Assembly: GCA_039182125.1 (NCBI GenBank)
Contig: JBCDCH010000038.1
Span: forward strand, 1 to 38,479
Direction: 5' to 3'
Source of the DNA: Planctomycetota bacterium
GTDB lineage: Bacteria > Planctomycetota > Phycisphaerae > Tepidisphaerales > Tepidisphaeraceae
DNA length: 38,479 nt
The notes beneath the pieces are model-generated. The model ran no database searches and had not been told where the DNA came from. It saw only the letters and a list, made by a program, of their open reading frames with translations. Made by a program: the position numbers and the translations under genes. Shown one piece after another: positions 17,236 to 26,070 of this stretch; the stretch's first letter is position 1, and every line of letters begins with the position of its first letter.

Positions 17236-18762
17236 ATGGAACACTCACCGGGTGACGCCCCCTCCGGCCGGGAGCTTTTTGAGCAGAAGGTCGCTTACGA
17301 CGCGATCACCTTCGACGACATTCTTCTGGTCCCCCAGCGCAGCGGCTTCGTCCCCGCCGAGGCCGACACACGCACGCGCCTCACCCGTCGCATCACGCTC
17401 AACATCCCGCTCGTCTCGGCCCCGATGGACACCGTCACCGAGGCCGCCCTCGCCATCGGTCTCGCCCAGGAGGGCGGCATCGGGATCATCCACAAGAACC
17501 TCTCCGCCGCCGACCAGGCTCGCGAGGTTGAGAAGGTCAAACGCTCCGAGAACGGCATCATCACCGACCCCGTTACGCTCTCGCCCGGTGACACCATCGG
17601 CGACGCACGCCGGGTGATGAGCACCTTCAACATCAACGGCATCCCCATCAACGACCGCGCCCCCGGCGAGCAGCGTGCCCAGGCCGCCCCGGCGAAGGTC
17701 GTGGGCATCCTCACCCGCCGCGACCTGAAGTTCGAGGACGACGACACCCGCAAGATCGCCGACGTGATGACCACCGAACTGGTCACCGCGCCCGCCGACA
17801 CGAGCCTCGAAGACGCCGAGCGGATCCTGTTCAAGGAGAAGGTCGAGAAGCTGTTGCTCGTCAACGGCGGCGGCCAGCTCGCGGGGCTGATCACGATGCG
17901 TGACCTCGACAAGCTCCGACAGTTCCCCGACGCCTGCAAGGACGAGCGCGGCCGACTGCGGGTCGGGGCGGCGGTGGGGGTGTTGCAGTTCGACCGCATT
18001 GACCAGCTCATCGACGCCGGCGTGGACGTCGTCGTCGTCGACACCGCGCACGGCCACAGCGAGAACGTGATCGACACCGTCAAACAGGTCAAAGCCACCC
18101 ACGACATCGACGTGATCGCCGGCAACGTCGCGACGGCGTCGGGCGCGCGCGACCTCATCGACGCCGGCGTCGACGCGGTGAAGGTCGGCATCGGGCCCGG
18201 CGCGATCTGCACCACCCGTGTCGTCTCCGGCGTCGGTGTGCCACAGGTCTCGGCGATCTTCGACGCGGTCTCCGTCGGGCGAACCCGCGACGTCCCCATC
18301 ATCGCCGACGGCGGCATCCGCCAGTCCGGCGACATCGCCAAGGCCATCGCCGCCGGCGCGAGCGTCTGCATGATGGGCAGCCTCTTCGCCGGCCTCGACG
18401 AGTCGCCCGGCGAGCTCGTCATCCACCAGGGTCGCCGCTACAAAACCTACCGCGGCATGGGCAGCCTCGGCGCGATGGTCAAAGGCTCGGCCGATCGCTA
18501 CGGCCAGAAGCACGCGAAAAAACTCGTCCCCGAGGGCGTCGAGGGCCGCGTCCCGTACCGCGGCTCGCTCGGCGACTTCGTCTACCAACTTGTCGGGGGT
18601 CTCCGCGCCGGTATGGGCTACTGCGGCTGCCGCACCATCACCGAACTCCAAGACAAAGCCCGCTTCGTCCGCGTCAGCCACGCCTCCGTCGCCGAGAACC
18701 ACCCCCACGACATCACGATCACCAAGGAAGCGCCCAACTACAACGAAAGCATGGGGCGCTGA
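17236..18762 (+). CDS. guaB: IMP dehydrogenase
   Basis: A 508-residue enzyme oxidising IMP to XMP with NAD, the committed step of GMP synthesis, in the cytoplasm. [11 protein letters not shown] and [11 protein letters not shown] start the barrel. A CBS pair spans about 110-235 ([20 protein letters not shown]). The NAD site has DTAHGHS, and [12 protein letters not shown] follows. The catalytic loop [13 protein letters not shown] has Cys325, and the flap [10 protein letters not shown] and [10 protein letters not shown] follow. Most IMPDHs have Ser where Ala323 stands in the loop (GPGSICTTR). The stop overlaps the next ATG (TGATG). Confidence 0.98.
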   Translation: MEHSPGDAPSGRELFEQKVAYDAITFDDILLVPQRSGFVPAEADTRTRLTRRITLNIPLVSAPMDTVTEAALAIGLAQEGGIGIIHKNLSAADQAREVEKVKRSENGIITDPVTLSPGDTIGDARRVMSTFNINGIPINDRAPGEQRAQAAPAKVVGILTRRDLKFEDDDTRKIADVMTTELVTAPADTSLEDAERILFKEKVEKLLLVNGGGQLAGLITMRDLDKLRQFPDACKDERGRLRVGAAVGVLQFDRIDQLIDAGVDVVVVDTAHGHSENVIDTVKQVKATHDIDVIAGNVATASGARDLIDAGVDAVKVGIGPGAICTTRVVSGVGVPQVSAIFDAVSVGRTRDVPIIADGGIRQSGDIAKAIAAGASVCMMGSLFAGLDESPGELVIHQGRRYKTYRGMGSLGAMVKGSADRYGQKHAKKLVPEGVEGRVPYRGSLGDFVYQLVGGLRAGMGYCGCRTITELQDKARFVRVSHASVAENHPHDITITKEAPNYNESMGR

Positions 18763-19693
18763 TGCTCGACGATACGATCGAACAACTCGGCCTCATCGAG
18801 CACGCTGAACTGTTGCGGCGCTGGATCCGCCCGACAGCGACGTTCAAGTACGGCGACCGGGGTGCCACGATGCCCGTTGGTGCGAGTCGTCTCGGTGGGG
18901 TGCCGGACTTGCCGGACTCGGTCGAGTGGCCGACTGACACGACGTTTTTCGCACAGTTCGACTTTGCCGCCTTGCTCAACGCGGCGGCGATGGGCATGCC
19001 GGCCGCAGGCCATCTGTGGCTCTTCATGGGGCTCGAAGCGGAGTACGACATGCCGGTGCCGGCGTTGTACCGTGAGCCTGGCGAGCCGCTGGCTCCGCGT
19101 GTGGTTCCGGAACCGGAGCCGCGGACGGCGTGGAGCCACCTGCGGCGTGGAGCCACCTGCGGCCGGTGCCTCTCACGTTCAGCCCAATGCTCAGCCTGCC
19201 GTGGTCACGCAAGTGCTTCGCACGTGACGCCAAGCAGGCCGGCCTGCCCGAAGACGTGCTCGACCAAATCGATAAAGCGTTGCTCGGCAAGCTGACGACT
19301 CACGCCGCCGACGGCAAACTTGGCGGTCACTCCATGCAGGACGAGTACGACCTTCACCGCGAAATTGCTTACGAAAAGCTCGGCAAGCCCGATGTGGACG
19401 CGTCGTCGGACGTGATCACGCTGGCCGAGCTTGACCGGGCGATAGCGCGTGAGGACGGCAGCGGCTGGGCCGAAGAGTATGAGGCCGATCGGCCAGATGT
19501 GCAGTGGATGGAGGCGAACGCCGACCGGATCAGCGCCGAGGCCGACCGGGCGCGCCTGCTCTGCTCGTTCGACGCTAGCCTCGGGGTCTTGGACCTGGGG
19601 GACGGGATGCACTTGGACTTCTTCATCGATGCCGACGATCTGCACAATAAGAACTTCGACATCGTTCGTGCCCGCCTACCGATGTTGCTCTGA
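18762..19693 (+). pseudogene. DUF1963 (YwqG-like) gene broken by a 17-bp duplication
   Basis: Two frames together make one DUF1963 protein. The first, from ATG 18762, carries TFFAQFDFAALLNAAAMG and GHLWLFMG, as in the N-terminal half of YwqG. The second, ending at 19693, carries the other half, finishing LHLDFFIDADDL-like (MHLDFFIDADDLHNKNFD). The break falls exactly at a 17-bp tandem duplication (19126-19163). Removing one copy restores a continuous frame, joining AWSHLR to PVPLTFSPMLSLPWSR, about 305 residues. As read, translation from 18762 runs into 45-50 foreign residues and stops at 19295. The function of the family is unknown. A sequencing or assembly error cannot be excluded. Confidence 0.85.
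19126..19163. repeat. 17-bp tandem duplication (2.2 copies)
   Basis: The unit CGGCGTGGAGCCACCTG occurs at 19126-19142 and 19143-19159, with four more matching bases. Seventeen is not a multiple of three, so it shifts the frame of the DUF1963 gene. Confidence 0.95.
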
Positions 19694-19712
19694 CAGCCGG
19701 AGGAAGATCCGA

Positions 19713-19718
19713 TAAACT
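19713..19718 (+). promoter_or_regulatory. -10 box TAAACT, 6 nt before ATG 19725
   Basis: The hexamer is 3 nt from the first ATG (19722) and 6 nt from the second (19725). The spacing seen at other genes favours 19725. Confidence 0.45.
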
Positions 19719-19724
19719 GCGATG

Positions 19725-19973
19725 ATGCCTCGATTGCTTCTCGTCTGCATTCTGATCGCCGGTTGTGCCGATGTGGGTGAAACACTCGACGGTCCGCAGC
19801 GTCAATCGGGTGATGCGGCGTTGGCCGACCCGTTCGGTTACGGGCCGGACATCGAACAGCTCGCGGCCGAACATTCGGCCAAAGCCGAGAGCGGGGCGGA
19901 AGCGCCGCTGATCGAGAAAGACCCCAGCGAGCGCACCCTGGCCGAGGAATGGCGTCTTTTTTTGAACCCGTGA
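19725..19973 (+). CDS. Small lipoprotein, 82 aa
   Basis: MPRLLLVCILIAGCAD is a short lipoprotein signal with lipobox LIAGC, so the protein is probably lipid-anchored outside the inner membrane. The remaining 70 residues are acidic and polar with no recognised motif. The ATG at 19722 would add one Met. It lies 31 bp after the DUF1963 frame and 38 bp before another lipoprotein. Confidence 0.7.
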   Translation: MPRLLLVCILIAGCADVGETLDGPQRQSGDAALADPFGYGPDIEQLAAEHSAKAESGAEAPLIEKDPSERTLAEEWRLFLNP

Positions 19974-20011
19974 CTTTTGTGCCCGACCGTTGTTCCTACT
20001 TGAAACCTGAC

Positions 20012-20725
20012 ATGACCAAGCCTGCCCACACGCCCGTCGTTTTTGCCGCTCTGACCGTTGCCGCGCTCGCGGTGTCGGGCTGCCGGACGCAGGACCGTTA
20101 CGTCGATGTCGGCGTGGTGCCCGACCCGGGCGTGGACGAGGCGATCGTCCTGCGTGACTGGCCGCAAACGCGGGCGGAGTACGCCTCGGGGGACGTGATC
20201 GCCGGGAACCTCGGTTTCCAGTGGGAAGTCAACGAAGACCTGGAAGAGCCGGGCAACGCTGTGGTTCAGGTGCCCACGTTCATCGGCAATCTGATTGTCT
20301 TGCCGGTGACTTACTTCACGCAAGACCCGACCGAGAAGGTGGTTTACGTGGGCGAGGAGCTTCCCGCGAGCTTCACCGCCAATCCGCCGTTGCCGAAACG
20401 CGCGACCCTCCCGCCGTCCGCGGTCGAGGCCCCGACGACGTTGCCGGCTACTGCACCGACCACCGCACCAGGGACTCAGCCCGCAACCCGGCCCACGACA
20501 CAACCCACCACGGCCCCCGCCACGCTTCCCGATGTCGACACGGACGTGCCGGACCCGGTGCCCGCCGCCGAGGTCGAAGCGATTCCTTCCGAGCCACGCC
20601 GCGAGACGACGCCGGTCGCTCCCATGACCCCGTCGGCGGCGGAGCCCGCCACCCGGCCGACCACCGTGCCGACGACCCGACCGTCAACCACGCCGGCGAC
20701 CCAGCCGGCCGACTTCCAGAAGTAG
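20012..20725 (+). CDS. Lipoprotein with Thr/Pro-rich tail
   Basis: A 237-residue protein. The start MTKPAHTPVVFAALTVAALAVSGC is a lipoprotein signal ending in the lipobox AVSGC; the earlier in-frame ATG at 19949 would put residues in front of it and is not used here. A globular part of about 110 residues (DRYVDVGVVPDPG, VVQVPTFIGNLIVLPVTYF) is followed by about 100 residues dominated by PTT, ATRP and TTAP repeats, probably an extended wall-spanning or glycosylated linker. No family was recognised. Confidence 0.75.
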   Translation: MTKPAHTPVVFAALTVAALAVSGCRTQDRYVDVGVVPDPGVDEAIVLRDWPQTRAEYASGDVIAGNLGFQWEVNEDLEEPGNAVVQVPTFIGNLIVLPVTYFTQDPTEKVVYVGEELPASFTANPPLPKRATLPPSAVEAPTTLPATAPTTAPGTQPATRPTTQPTTAPATLPDVDTDVPDPVPAAEVEAIPSEPRRETTPVAPMTPSAAEPATRPTTVPTTRPSTTPATQPADFQK

Positions 20726-20790
20726 CGGGCCGGTTCTCTACACGTCCTGCCGCCGTTGCGGGGACGATGCGTCCGTGCTACACCGCACGC

Positions 20791-21900
20791 ATGTCGAGTC
20801 ACCGCGCCGCGATCGGAAAATCTGCCGCCGAAAAGCTTCGTGCCGCCGACGTCGGTGCGGTGCCGGCGGTGCTCGGGCTGGACGGGTTTGTGGACGAGAT
20901 CATCGCGGTGGTCGACAAGCGGACGGCCGACGGGTACGAGCCGGTACCGACGATCAAGCGTTTGTCGGAAAAGATGGCCGCGGCCGCGGGTCACTCGGCC
21001 AACTACGAGCTGGTCGTCAAACGCCGCAAGCTCGGCGGTAACGGCCCGATCATGGCCAACGCCATCGCCTCGCTCGGTGCGTCCACCACCTACATCGGCA
21101 ACCTCGGCGTCCCCGAGGTCGATCCGGTCTTCACCCCGCTGCTCGAACGCGCCAACGTCATCTCCATCGGCCAGCCCGGCCACACCGACGCCCTGGAGTT
21201 CGGCGACGGCAAGCTCATGCTCGGCAAGCACGAATCCCTCGGCGAGGTTAATTGGAACAACCTCATCGACCGCGTCGGCCGGGACAAACTCAAGGCTCTG
21301 CTTTCGGACGCCCGACTCATCGGCATGGTCAACTGGACCATGCTTCCGCACATGACCGACATCTGGGAGCACCTGCTCGACGAGGTCGTGCCCAACCTTG
21401 AGCAGCACGATCGCAAGCTCTTCATCGACTTGGCCGATCCGGAGAAACGCACCGCCCACGACATCAAGATGGCCCTGCAGACGCTCGCGCGGTTCCAGAA
21501 ACAGATCGACGTGGTGCTCGGGCTGAACCAGAAAGAGGCCGAGCAGGTCGGCGAGCTTCTCGGTGTGAAGTCGGACGACCCGTTGACGCTGGCGGACGGG
21601 ATTCGGAAGGACCTGCACATCGCGTGTTGCGTGGTTCACCCGCGTCACGGCGCGGCTGCGGCGATCGAGGGCGAGTCGGCGTGGTTCGACGGGCCGTTCG
21701 TGGAGGAACCGAAGATCAGCACCGGGGCCGGCGACCACTTCAACGCCGGGTTCAGCCTCGGCCGCGTGCTGGGGCTGAGCCTGGAGGAAAGCCTCTGCAC
21801 CGGTGTCGGCACCAGCGGTTACTACGTCCGCACCGCCGAATCGCCGACTGCCGCCCAACTCGCCGACTTCGTCGAGGACCTGCCCCCGGGCAGGTCGTGA
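20791..21900 (+). CDS. PfkB-family sugar or nucleoside kinase
   Basis: A 369-residue ribokinase-fold enzyme that would phosphorylate a sugar or nucleoside with ATP. It shows GLDGFVDEI (substrate strand), KLGGNGPIMANAIASLGAST (N-terminal PfkB signature) and the C-terminal signature STGAGDHFNAGFSLG with catalytic Asp315 in GAGD. The exact substrate cannot be read from the sequence. There is no obvious promoter box or ribosome-binding site, and an in-frame ATG at 20767 exists. The neighbours, a lipoprotein and a nuclease-like lipoprotein, do not suggest a pathway. Confidence 0.88.
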   Translation: MSSHRAAIGKSAAEKLRAADVGAVPAVLGLDGFVDEIIAVVDKRTADGYEPVPTIKRLSEKMAAAAGHSANYELVVKRRKLGGNGPIMANAIASLGASTTYIGNLGVPEVDPVFTPLLERANVISIGQPGHTDALEFGDGKLMLGKHESLGEVNWNNLIDRVGRDKLKALLSDARLIGMVNWTMLPHMTDIWEHLLDEVVPNLEQHDRKLFIDLADPEKRTAHDIKMALQTLARFQKQIDVVLGLNQKEAEQVGELLGVKSDDPLTLADGIRKDLHIACCVVHPRHGAAAAIEGESAWFDGPFVEEPKISTGAGDHFNAGFSLGRVLGLSLEESLCTGVGTSGYYVRTAESPTAAQLADFVEDLPPGRS

Positions 21901-21962
21901 GACGGCGAGCGGCGACGGAGAAGGGGCTATGCGGAAGCCTCCCTTCGGACTTCACACGACGT

Positions 21963-21968
21963 TAGGAT
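21963..21968 (+). promoter_or_regulatory. -10 box TAGGAT, 6 nt before ATG 21975
   Basis: TANNNT hexamer without a Shine-Dalgarno; leaderless layout. Confidence 0.5.
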
Positions 21969-21974
21969 CCGCGC

Positions 21975-23210
21975 ATGCGTTACCTCGCTTTGCTCGTTCT
22001 CATCGCCGTCGGTTGCTCCGCGAAGCCCGTCCGCTTCGCCCAGTACAACGCGTCGCTCTACCGCTCGGCTCAGGGCGAGCTGATCGAAGACCTCTCGACG
22101 CCCGACGACGAGCAGGCGCAAGCCGTCGCTGCGGTAATCCAGGAAATCCGCCCGGACGTGCTGCTCGTGAACGAGTTCGATTGGGACGCGGACGGTCGCG
22201 CGGCGGACCTGTTCCGCGAGAACTACCTGCAGGTGAGCCAGGGCGGCCGGGAGCCGATCGAGTACCCGTACGTCTATGTCGCCGAAAGCAACACCGGCAT
22301 CCCCAGCGGCCACGACCTCAACAACGACGGCACCACCGGCGGCGAACTCGGCACCCGCGCCTACGGCAACGACGCCCTCGGCTACGGCACCTTCCCCGGC
22401 CAGTACAGCTTCATCCTCCTGAGCAAACACCGGCTCATGATCGGCGGCGAGCGAACCTTCGCAGAGGTTCGGTGGAAAGAAGTCGAGGTGGCGGGCGAAC
22501 GCAAAGGCCGCTCAATCACGTTCGTCGGCCCGCCAGAGTCATTTTACGAATCCGCCGAACTCAAGGATTTTCGCTTAAGCAGTAAGAATCACGTCGATCT
22601 GCCCATTCTCATCAACAATCGGTGGGTCCGCACTTTGCTCAGCCACCCGACGCCGCCCGGTTTCGATGGTGACGAGGATCGGAATGGGCGACGGAACCAC
22701 GATGAGATCGCGTTCTGGTCAGCCTATGTGCCGGCCAATGCTCGGGAGCTTCGTGAAAACGATGCATTGGGATTGCCAGCGATGCCGTTGGAGCGGTTCT
22801 ACGACCATCCGATCGCTCCGTTCGAAATGGCAGATCAGCGGATGGCTCCGTTCATCGTTATGGGAGATCTGAATGCTGATCCGGTCGATGGTGGCTCGAT
22901 CCCCGGGGCGATTGACCAACTGCTCGACCACCCGCGCGTGCAAGACCCACGGCCGCGCTCGGAGGGTGGGGCCGCGGCGGCGGTGCGGCAGGGCGGGGTC
23001 AATGCCGATCATCGCGGCGACCCGGCCCTCGATACGGGGGACTTCTCCGACAATCGCGTCGGCAACCTGCGGGTCGACTACGTGCTGCCGAGCGTTGATC
23101 TGGAGGTGGTCGACAGCGGCGTGTACTGGCCAGCCGACGGGCAAGGTTTGGAACTTGTTGAGAAAGCGAGCGACCATCGGCTCGTGTGGGTGGATGTGAT
23201 CGTGAAGTAA
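21975..23210 (+). CDS. Endonuclease/exonuclease/phosphatase-fold lipoprotein
   Basis: A 411-residue lipoprotein (MRYLALLVLIAVGCSAK, lipobox AVGC). It has the metal-dependent EEP phosphodiesterase fold of DNase I and sphingomyelinase: RFAQYNASLY (Asn25), LVNEFDWD (metal ligand Glu67), FIVMGDLNADP (Asp/Asn pair), DYVLPSVD, and the terminal SDHRLVWVDV (Asp400-His401). All main catalytic positions are kept, so it is probably active outside the cytoplasm on a phosphodiester such as DNA, a lipid head group or an inositol phosphate. The stop is 4 bp before the paired hairpin element at 23215. Confidence 0.85.
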   Translation: MRYLALLVLIAVGCSAKPVRFAQYNASLYRSAQGELIEDLSTPDDEQAQAVAAVIQEIRPDVLLVNEFDWDADGRAADLFRENYLQVSQGGREPIEYPYVYVAESNTGIPSGHDLNNDGTTGGELGTRAYGNDALGYGTFPGQYSFILLSKHRLMIGGERTFAEVRWKEVEVAGERKGRSITFVGPPESFYESAELKDFRLSSKNHVDLPILINNRWVRTLLSHPTPPGFDGDEDRNGRRNHDEIAFWSAYVPANARELRENDALGLPAMPLERFYDHPIAPFEMADQRMAPFIVMGDLNADPVDGGSIPGAIDQLLDHPRVQDPRPRSEGGAAAAVRQGGVNADHRGDPALDTGDFSDNRVGNLRVDYVLPSVDLEVVDSGVYWPADGQGLELVEKASDHRLVWVDVIVK

Positions 23211-23214
23211 CCCC

Positions 23215-23276
23215 GTTTAGCGGGAGCACCAAAGGTGCCCCTGTCGACGCGGGCACCTTCGGTGCTGCCGCTAAAC
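23215..23276. repeat. Paired REP-like inverted repeat (26-nt arms)
   Basis: Left arm 23215-23240 and right arm 23251-23276 match over 24 of 26 positions as inverted repeats. The 10-nt spacer contains GTCGAC. Each arm is itself a small hairpin (GCACC-AAA-GGTGC, GCACC-TTC-GGTGC) with TAGCGG at the outer end. It fills the gap between two genes, and its last bases are the first five of the TAAACT box before rarA. Confidence 0.8.
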
Positions 23277-23277
23277 T
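23272..23277 (+). promoter_or_regulatory. -10 box TAAACT, 6 nt before rarA ATG
   Basis: Formed by the end of the inverted repeat plus one base. It decides the start at ATG 23284 rather than GTG 23278. Confidence 0.45.
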
Positions 23278-23283
23278 GTGGGG

Positions 23284-24630
23284 ATGGACCTCTTCGCCGA
23301 TCAACGGGAAGCGAACATTCGGCGGGCGCAGCCCCTGGCCGTCCGCATGCGGCCGCGCTCGCTCGACGAAGTCGTTGGCCAACAACACTTCCTCGGCAAG
23401 GGCAAACTCCTACGCCGCATGATCGACGCGGACCGGCTCACGTCCGCCGTTTTCTACGGCCCGCCCGGCACCGGCAAGACCACGCTCGCCGCCGTCATTG
23501 CCAATCACACCAAGTCGCACTTCGCGATGCTCAACGCCGTCAACAGCGGCGTGAAGGAAGTCCGCGCCGTCCTCGACGCCGCCCGTGAACGCCTGGGCCA
23601 CGGCGGCTCGCGCACGCTGCTCTTCCTCGACGAGCTCCACCGCTTCAACAAAGCCCAGCAGGACATCCTCCTTGGCGACGTCGAGACCGGCACCATTCTG
23701 CTCATCGGTGCGACGACGGAAAACCCGTTCTTCGCGATCAACTCCGCACTCGTCTCACGCAGCCAGATCTTCCAGTTCCAACCGCTCAGCGAAGACGAAG
23801 TCAAAGCGTTGCTTCGCACCGCGATGACCGACGACGAGCGTGGCTTCGGCAAGCTCGACCTCACCGTCGACGACGACGCGCTCGGCCTGTTCGCCACGCT
23901 TAGCGATGGCGACGCGCGTCGCGCCCTCAGCGGCCTCGAAGTCGCGGTGCTCAGCCAGCTCGCCGAGACCGAACACGACGACCTCGACGCGGCCATGGGC
24001 CAAGAGGAGCAAGCCGATGCCGTCCACGTCACGCTCGACATCGCCGAGCAATCGACCCAGCGCAAGGCCATCGTCTACGACCGTCTCGGCGACGCCCACT
24101 ACGACGCGGCCAGTGCGTTCATCAAGAGCATGCGCGGCGGCGATCCCGACAGCGCGCTCTACTGGCTCGCGACCATGCTCGAAGCCGGCGAGGACCCACG
24201 GTTCATCGCGCGCCGCATCGCGATCTTTGCCTCCGAGGACATCGGCATGGCCGACCCGATGGCGATCAGCGTCGCGGCGTCGGCGTTTGAGATTGTCACA
24301 CGCATCGGCATGCCCGAGGGCAAACTGACGCTCGCCCATGCCGTGGTCCACATGGCCACCGCGCCCAAGAGTCGCAGCGCGACGAACGCGATCAGTCTTG
24401 CGGCCAAGGACGTTGCCGAGGCCCGGACCGTGCCGGTTCCTCGGCACCTGCGTGATTCGCATTACAGTGGCGCCGAATTACTCGGCCACGGTCGGGCTGC
24501 GGCGAAACCGGATGCTGATGCGTCTGACTACTTTGGTGTTGACGCCGCCTACTACGAGCCGACCGATCGCGGTTTCGAGGCGACGATTCGCGCCCGTTTT
24601 GAAAGCGACCCGAATCGGTCAAACGGCTAG
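23284..24630 (+). CDS. rarA: Replication-associated recombination ATPase RarA (MgsA)
   Basis: A 448-residue AAA+ ATPase that acts at stalled forks and single-strand gaps, related to clamp loaders and RuvB. It has PLAVRMRPRSLDEVVGQQHFLG, Walker A GPPGTGKTT (59-67), Walker B LLFLDELHRFNKAQQD (112-127), sensor 1 IGATTENPFFAIN and sensor 2 DGDARRALSGLE. The RarA C-terminal domain follows (RKAIVYDRLGDAHYDAASAFIKS cut across 24061-24129, GGDPDSALYWLATMLEAGED, IFASEDIGMADP). Length is typical. The start is discussed with the TAAACT box. Confidence 0.96.
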   Translation: MDLFADQREANIRRAQPLAVRMRPRSLDEVVGQQHFLGKGKLLRRMIDADRLTSAVFYGPPGTGKTTLAAVIANHTKSHFAMLNAVNSGVKEVRAVLDAARERLGHGGSRTLLFLDELHRFNKAQQDILLGDVETGTILLIGATTENPFFAINSALVSRSQIFQFQPLSEDEVKALLRTAMTDDERGFGKLDLTVDDDALGLFATLSDGDARRALSGLEVAVLSQLAETEHDDLDAAMGQEEQADAVHVTLDIAEQSTQRKAIVYDRLGDAHYDAASAFIKSMRGGDPDSALYWLATMLEAGEDPRFIARRIAIFASEDIGMADPMAISVAASAFEIVTRIGMPEGKLTLAHAVVHMATAPKSRSATNAISLAAKDVAEARTVPVPRHLRDSHYSGAELLGHGRAAAKPDADASDYFGVDAAYYEPTDRGFEATIRARFESDPNRSNG

Positions 24631-24692
24631 TTTTGATGAACCACAAGTCGTTCGTAGGTGTCTGACGGGGAGAACTTTTTCGAGGAGCACGA

Positions 24693-25307
24693 ATGGCTCG
24701 GTTGTTACAGGACAAGGCAACGATTCGCCGCGAACTGCGGTCGGCGGTATCGGCGTTGGACGAGCAGCACCGACACGAAGCGTCGGCGGAGATCGCCGCG
24801 CAAATCGTCGCCTTGCGTGAGTGGCAACGGGCGCGGGTCGTGATGCTCTACATGGCACTGCCGACGGAGGTGCAGACGGCCGCGCTGGCACTGCGTGCCT
24901 GGCAAGACGGCAAGACCGTGTGTCTGCCGCGGGTTGATTTCGATCAGCGCAAGATGGCCGCGATCACCGTGGCCAGCTTCTCTGATGACATGGACACCGT
25001 GCCGGGGACGAGCGGTGAGGGTAAGTACCTCTTGCAACCGACTGCCGGGCGACCGATGCCGGTCCGGGAGATTGATCTGCTTATCGTTCCAGGCCTCGGG
25101 TTCACACCTTGCGGCAAGCGCATCGGTCGTGGCGGCGGTTTTTATGATCGCTTCCTCACGCCCGACACCTTCTTCGGTACCAAGCTCGGCGTCTGCTTCG
25201 ATTGCCAACTTGTTGAAGCGTTGCCGACGCAATCACATGACATCACGCTCGATCTCGTCGCAACGCCGGGCACCGTGCATCGCAACTGCGGTGAGCTACT
25301 GGATTGA
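24693..25307 (+). CDS. 5-formyltetrahydrofolate cyclo-ligase
   Basis: A 204-residue enzyme that converts 5-formyl-THF to 5,10-methenyl-THF with ATP, keeping folate available for one-carbon metabolism. It shows the family pattern: KATIRRELRSAVSAL, VMLYMALPTEVQT (substrate strand), KTVCLPRVD, DLLIVPGLGFTPCGKRIGRG and GGGFYDRFL (about 147-155, ATP/phosphate binding). A GAGGAG Shine-Dalgarno lies 5 nt before the ATG. It follows rarA by 62 bp. Its stop is 3 bp from the stop of the convergent gene at 25311. Confidence 0.93.
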   Translation: MARLLQDKATIRRELRSAVSALDEQHRHEASAEIAAQIVALREWQRARVVMLYMALPTEVQTAALALRAWQDGKTVCLPRVDFDQRKMAAITVASFSDDMDTVPGTSGEGKYLLQPTAGRPMPVREIDLLIVPGLGFTPCGKRIGRGGGFYDRFLTPDTFFGTKLGVCFDCQLVEALPTQSHDITLDLVATPGTVHRNCGELLD

Positions 25308-25310
25308 GCG

Positions 25311-26051
25311 TCACCGCCCCGCGCCGCGGAGTCGGTTGCCGCGGTGTTGCACGGCCAGTGCGTCGTCAAGCGTCGTGACGTGGGCCGGCTCTAGGCCGAA
25401 CTTTTCCTCGCACTGTTCGACCTCGCCGCGGTGGGTGAGAAGCAGATCCTCAAGCGTCGCGTCGGGGGGTAGGCGGTTCAGTCGAACGCCGGCCGCGCCG
25501 CCTTCGTCGAGCCCGTCGGTGTTGCTCGTGCTGACGAGCAGGTATTGTGAGTCGTCGCCGTCCGCGGTGAGTTCGGTTTCCAGATCGACAATGCGCAGGT
25601 CCTTGTCGCGCAGCCGCTTGAATCCGCCGGGCACGTGTTGGGCCAGCGCGGCGAGCGTGCCCTTGTCGTCCGACAAAAGGCGGAGGATCACGCGGTTGCC
25701 GGTGACGTCTTCGACGTCGAGATCCTCGACATCGCCGAGGTGTCGAAAGCCTTCCCGTTCGAGGTCGCGCTGAAGGTTGTCGTACCACGCCCGGTCGAAG
25801 CCGGTCAGGTCGGTGACTTCGCGGAACTCGTGATCGCGCATGTAGAGCCGGCCGCGACGATGGCCGGCCGGGTGGCGGCCGGTACCACGCATGTTGGAGA
25901 GAATGAACGACACCACACCGAGCGTGCCGAAGAGCAGCATGAACCCGCCCGCGACCTGGTAGCCCGTCGAGGTGGCCTGCACGATGCGGAAGAGCCCGAA
26001 GGTGCAGAAGCCCAGATGGACCGGCAGCATGTACCAACGCTGTCTGAGCAT
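25311..26051 (-). CDS. Membrane protein of unknown family, paralog of the gene at 28422
   Basis: A 246-residue protein with two N-terminal membrane helices (LPVHLGFCTFGLFRIV; VAGGFMLLFGTLGVVSFIL) and a cytoplasmic or periplasmic domain of about 170 residues. That domain shares an ordered set of motifs with the 28422 protein: GFDRAW / GVDIRW, GFRHLGDVEDL / GFRRLGHLESL, RVILRLL / RSIVRVLV, KGTLAA / DGTSAA, RIVDLETEL / RTVEIETEF, LLLTHRGEV / LLVDHDERL, VTTLDDAL / VRTMRDGI. I know of no function. The start at 26051 is preferred over 26090 because TACGCT lies 7 nt upstream and the protein then begins at its first helix. Confidence 0.75.
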   Translation of the reverse strand: MLRQRWYMLPVHLGFCTFGLFRIVQATSTGYQVAGGFMLLFGTLGVVSFILSNMRGTGRHPAGHRRGRLYMRDHEFREVTDLTGFDRAWYDNLQRDLEREGFRHLGDVEDLDVEDVTGNRVILRLLSDDKGTLAALAQHVPGGFKRLRDKDLRIVDLETELTADGDDSQYLLVSTSNTDGLDEGGAAGVRLNRLPPDATLEDLLLTHRGEVEQCEEKFGLEPAHVTTLDDALAVQHRGNRLRGAGR

Positions 26052-26058
26052 GGCCAGA

Positions 26059-26064
26059 AGCGTA
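26059..26064 (-). promoter_or_regulatory. -10 box TACGCT, 7 nt before minus-strand ATG 26051
   Basis: Lies between the stop of the 8-TM gene (26071) and this start. The downstream gene therefore probably has its own leaderless transcript. Confidence 0.5.
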
Positions 26065-26070
26065 GGGGTG

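Noticed and set aside
17245-18708. 487-codon minus-strand frame over guaB
   Set aside because: Antisense shadow of a highly conserved enzyme gene.
18762-19295. A 177-aa protein as a complete gene
   Set aside because: Its last third is out of frame with the DUF1963 family; the true continuation is in another frame after the duplication.
20476-21858. 460-codon minus-strand frame over the PfkB gene
   Set aside because: Antisense shadow; no family motif.
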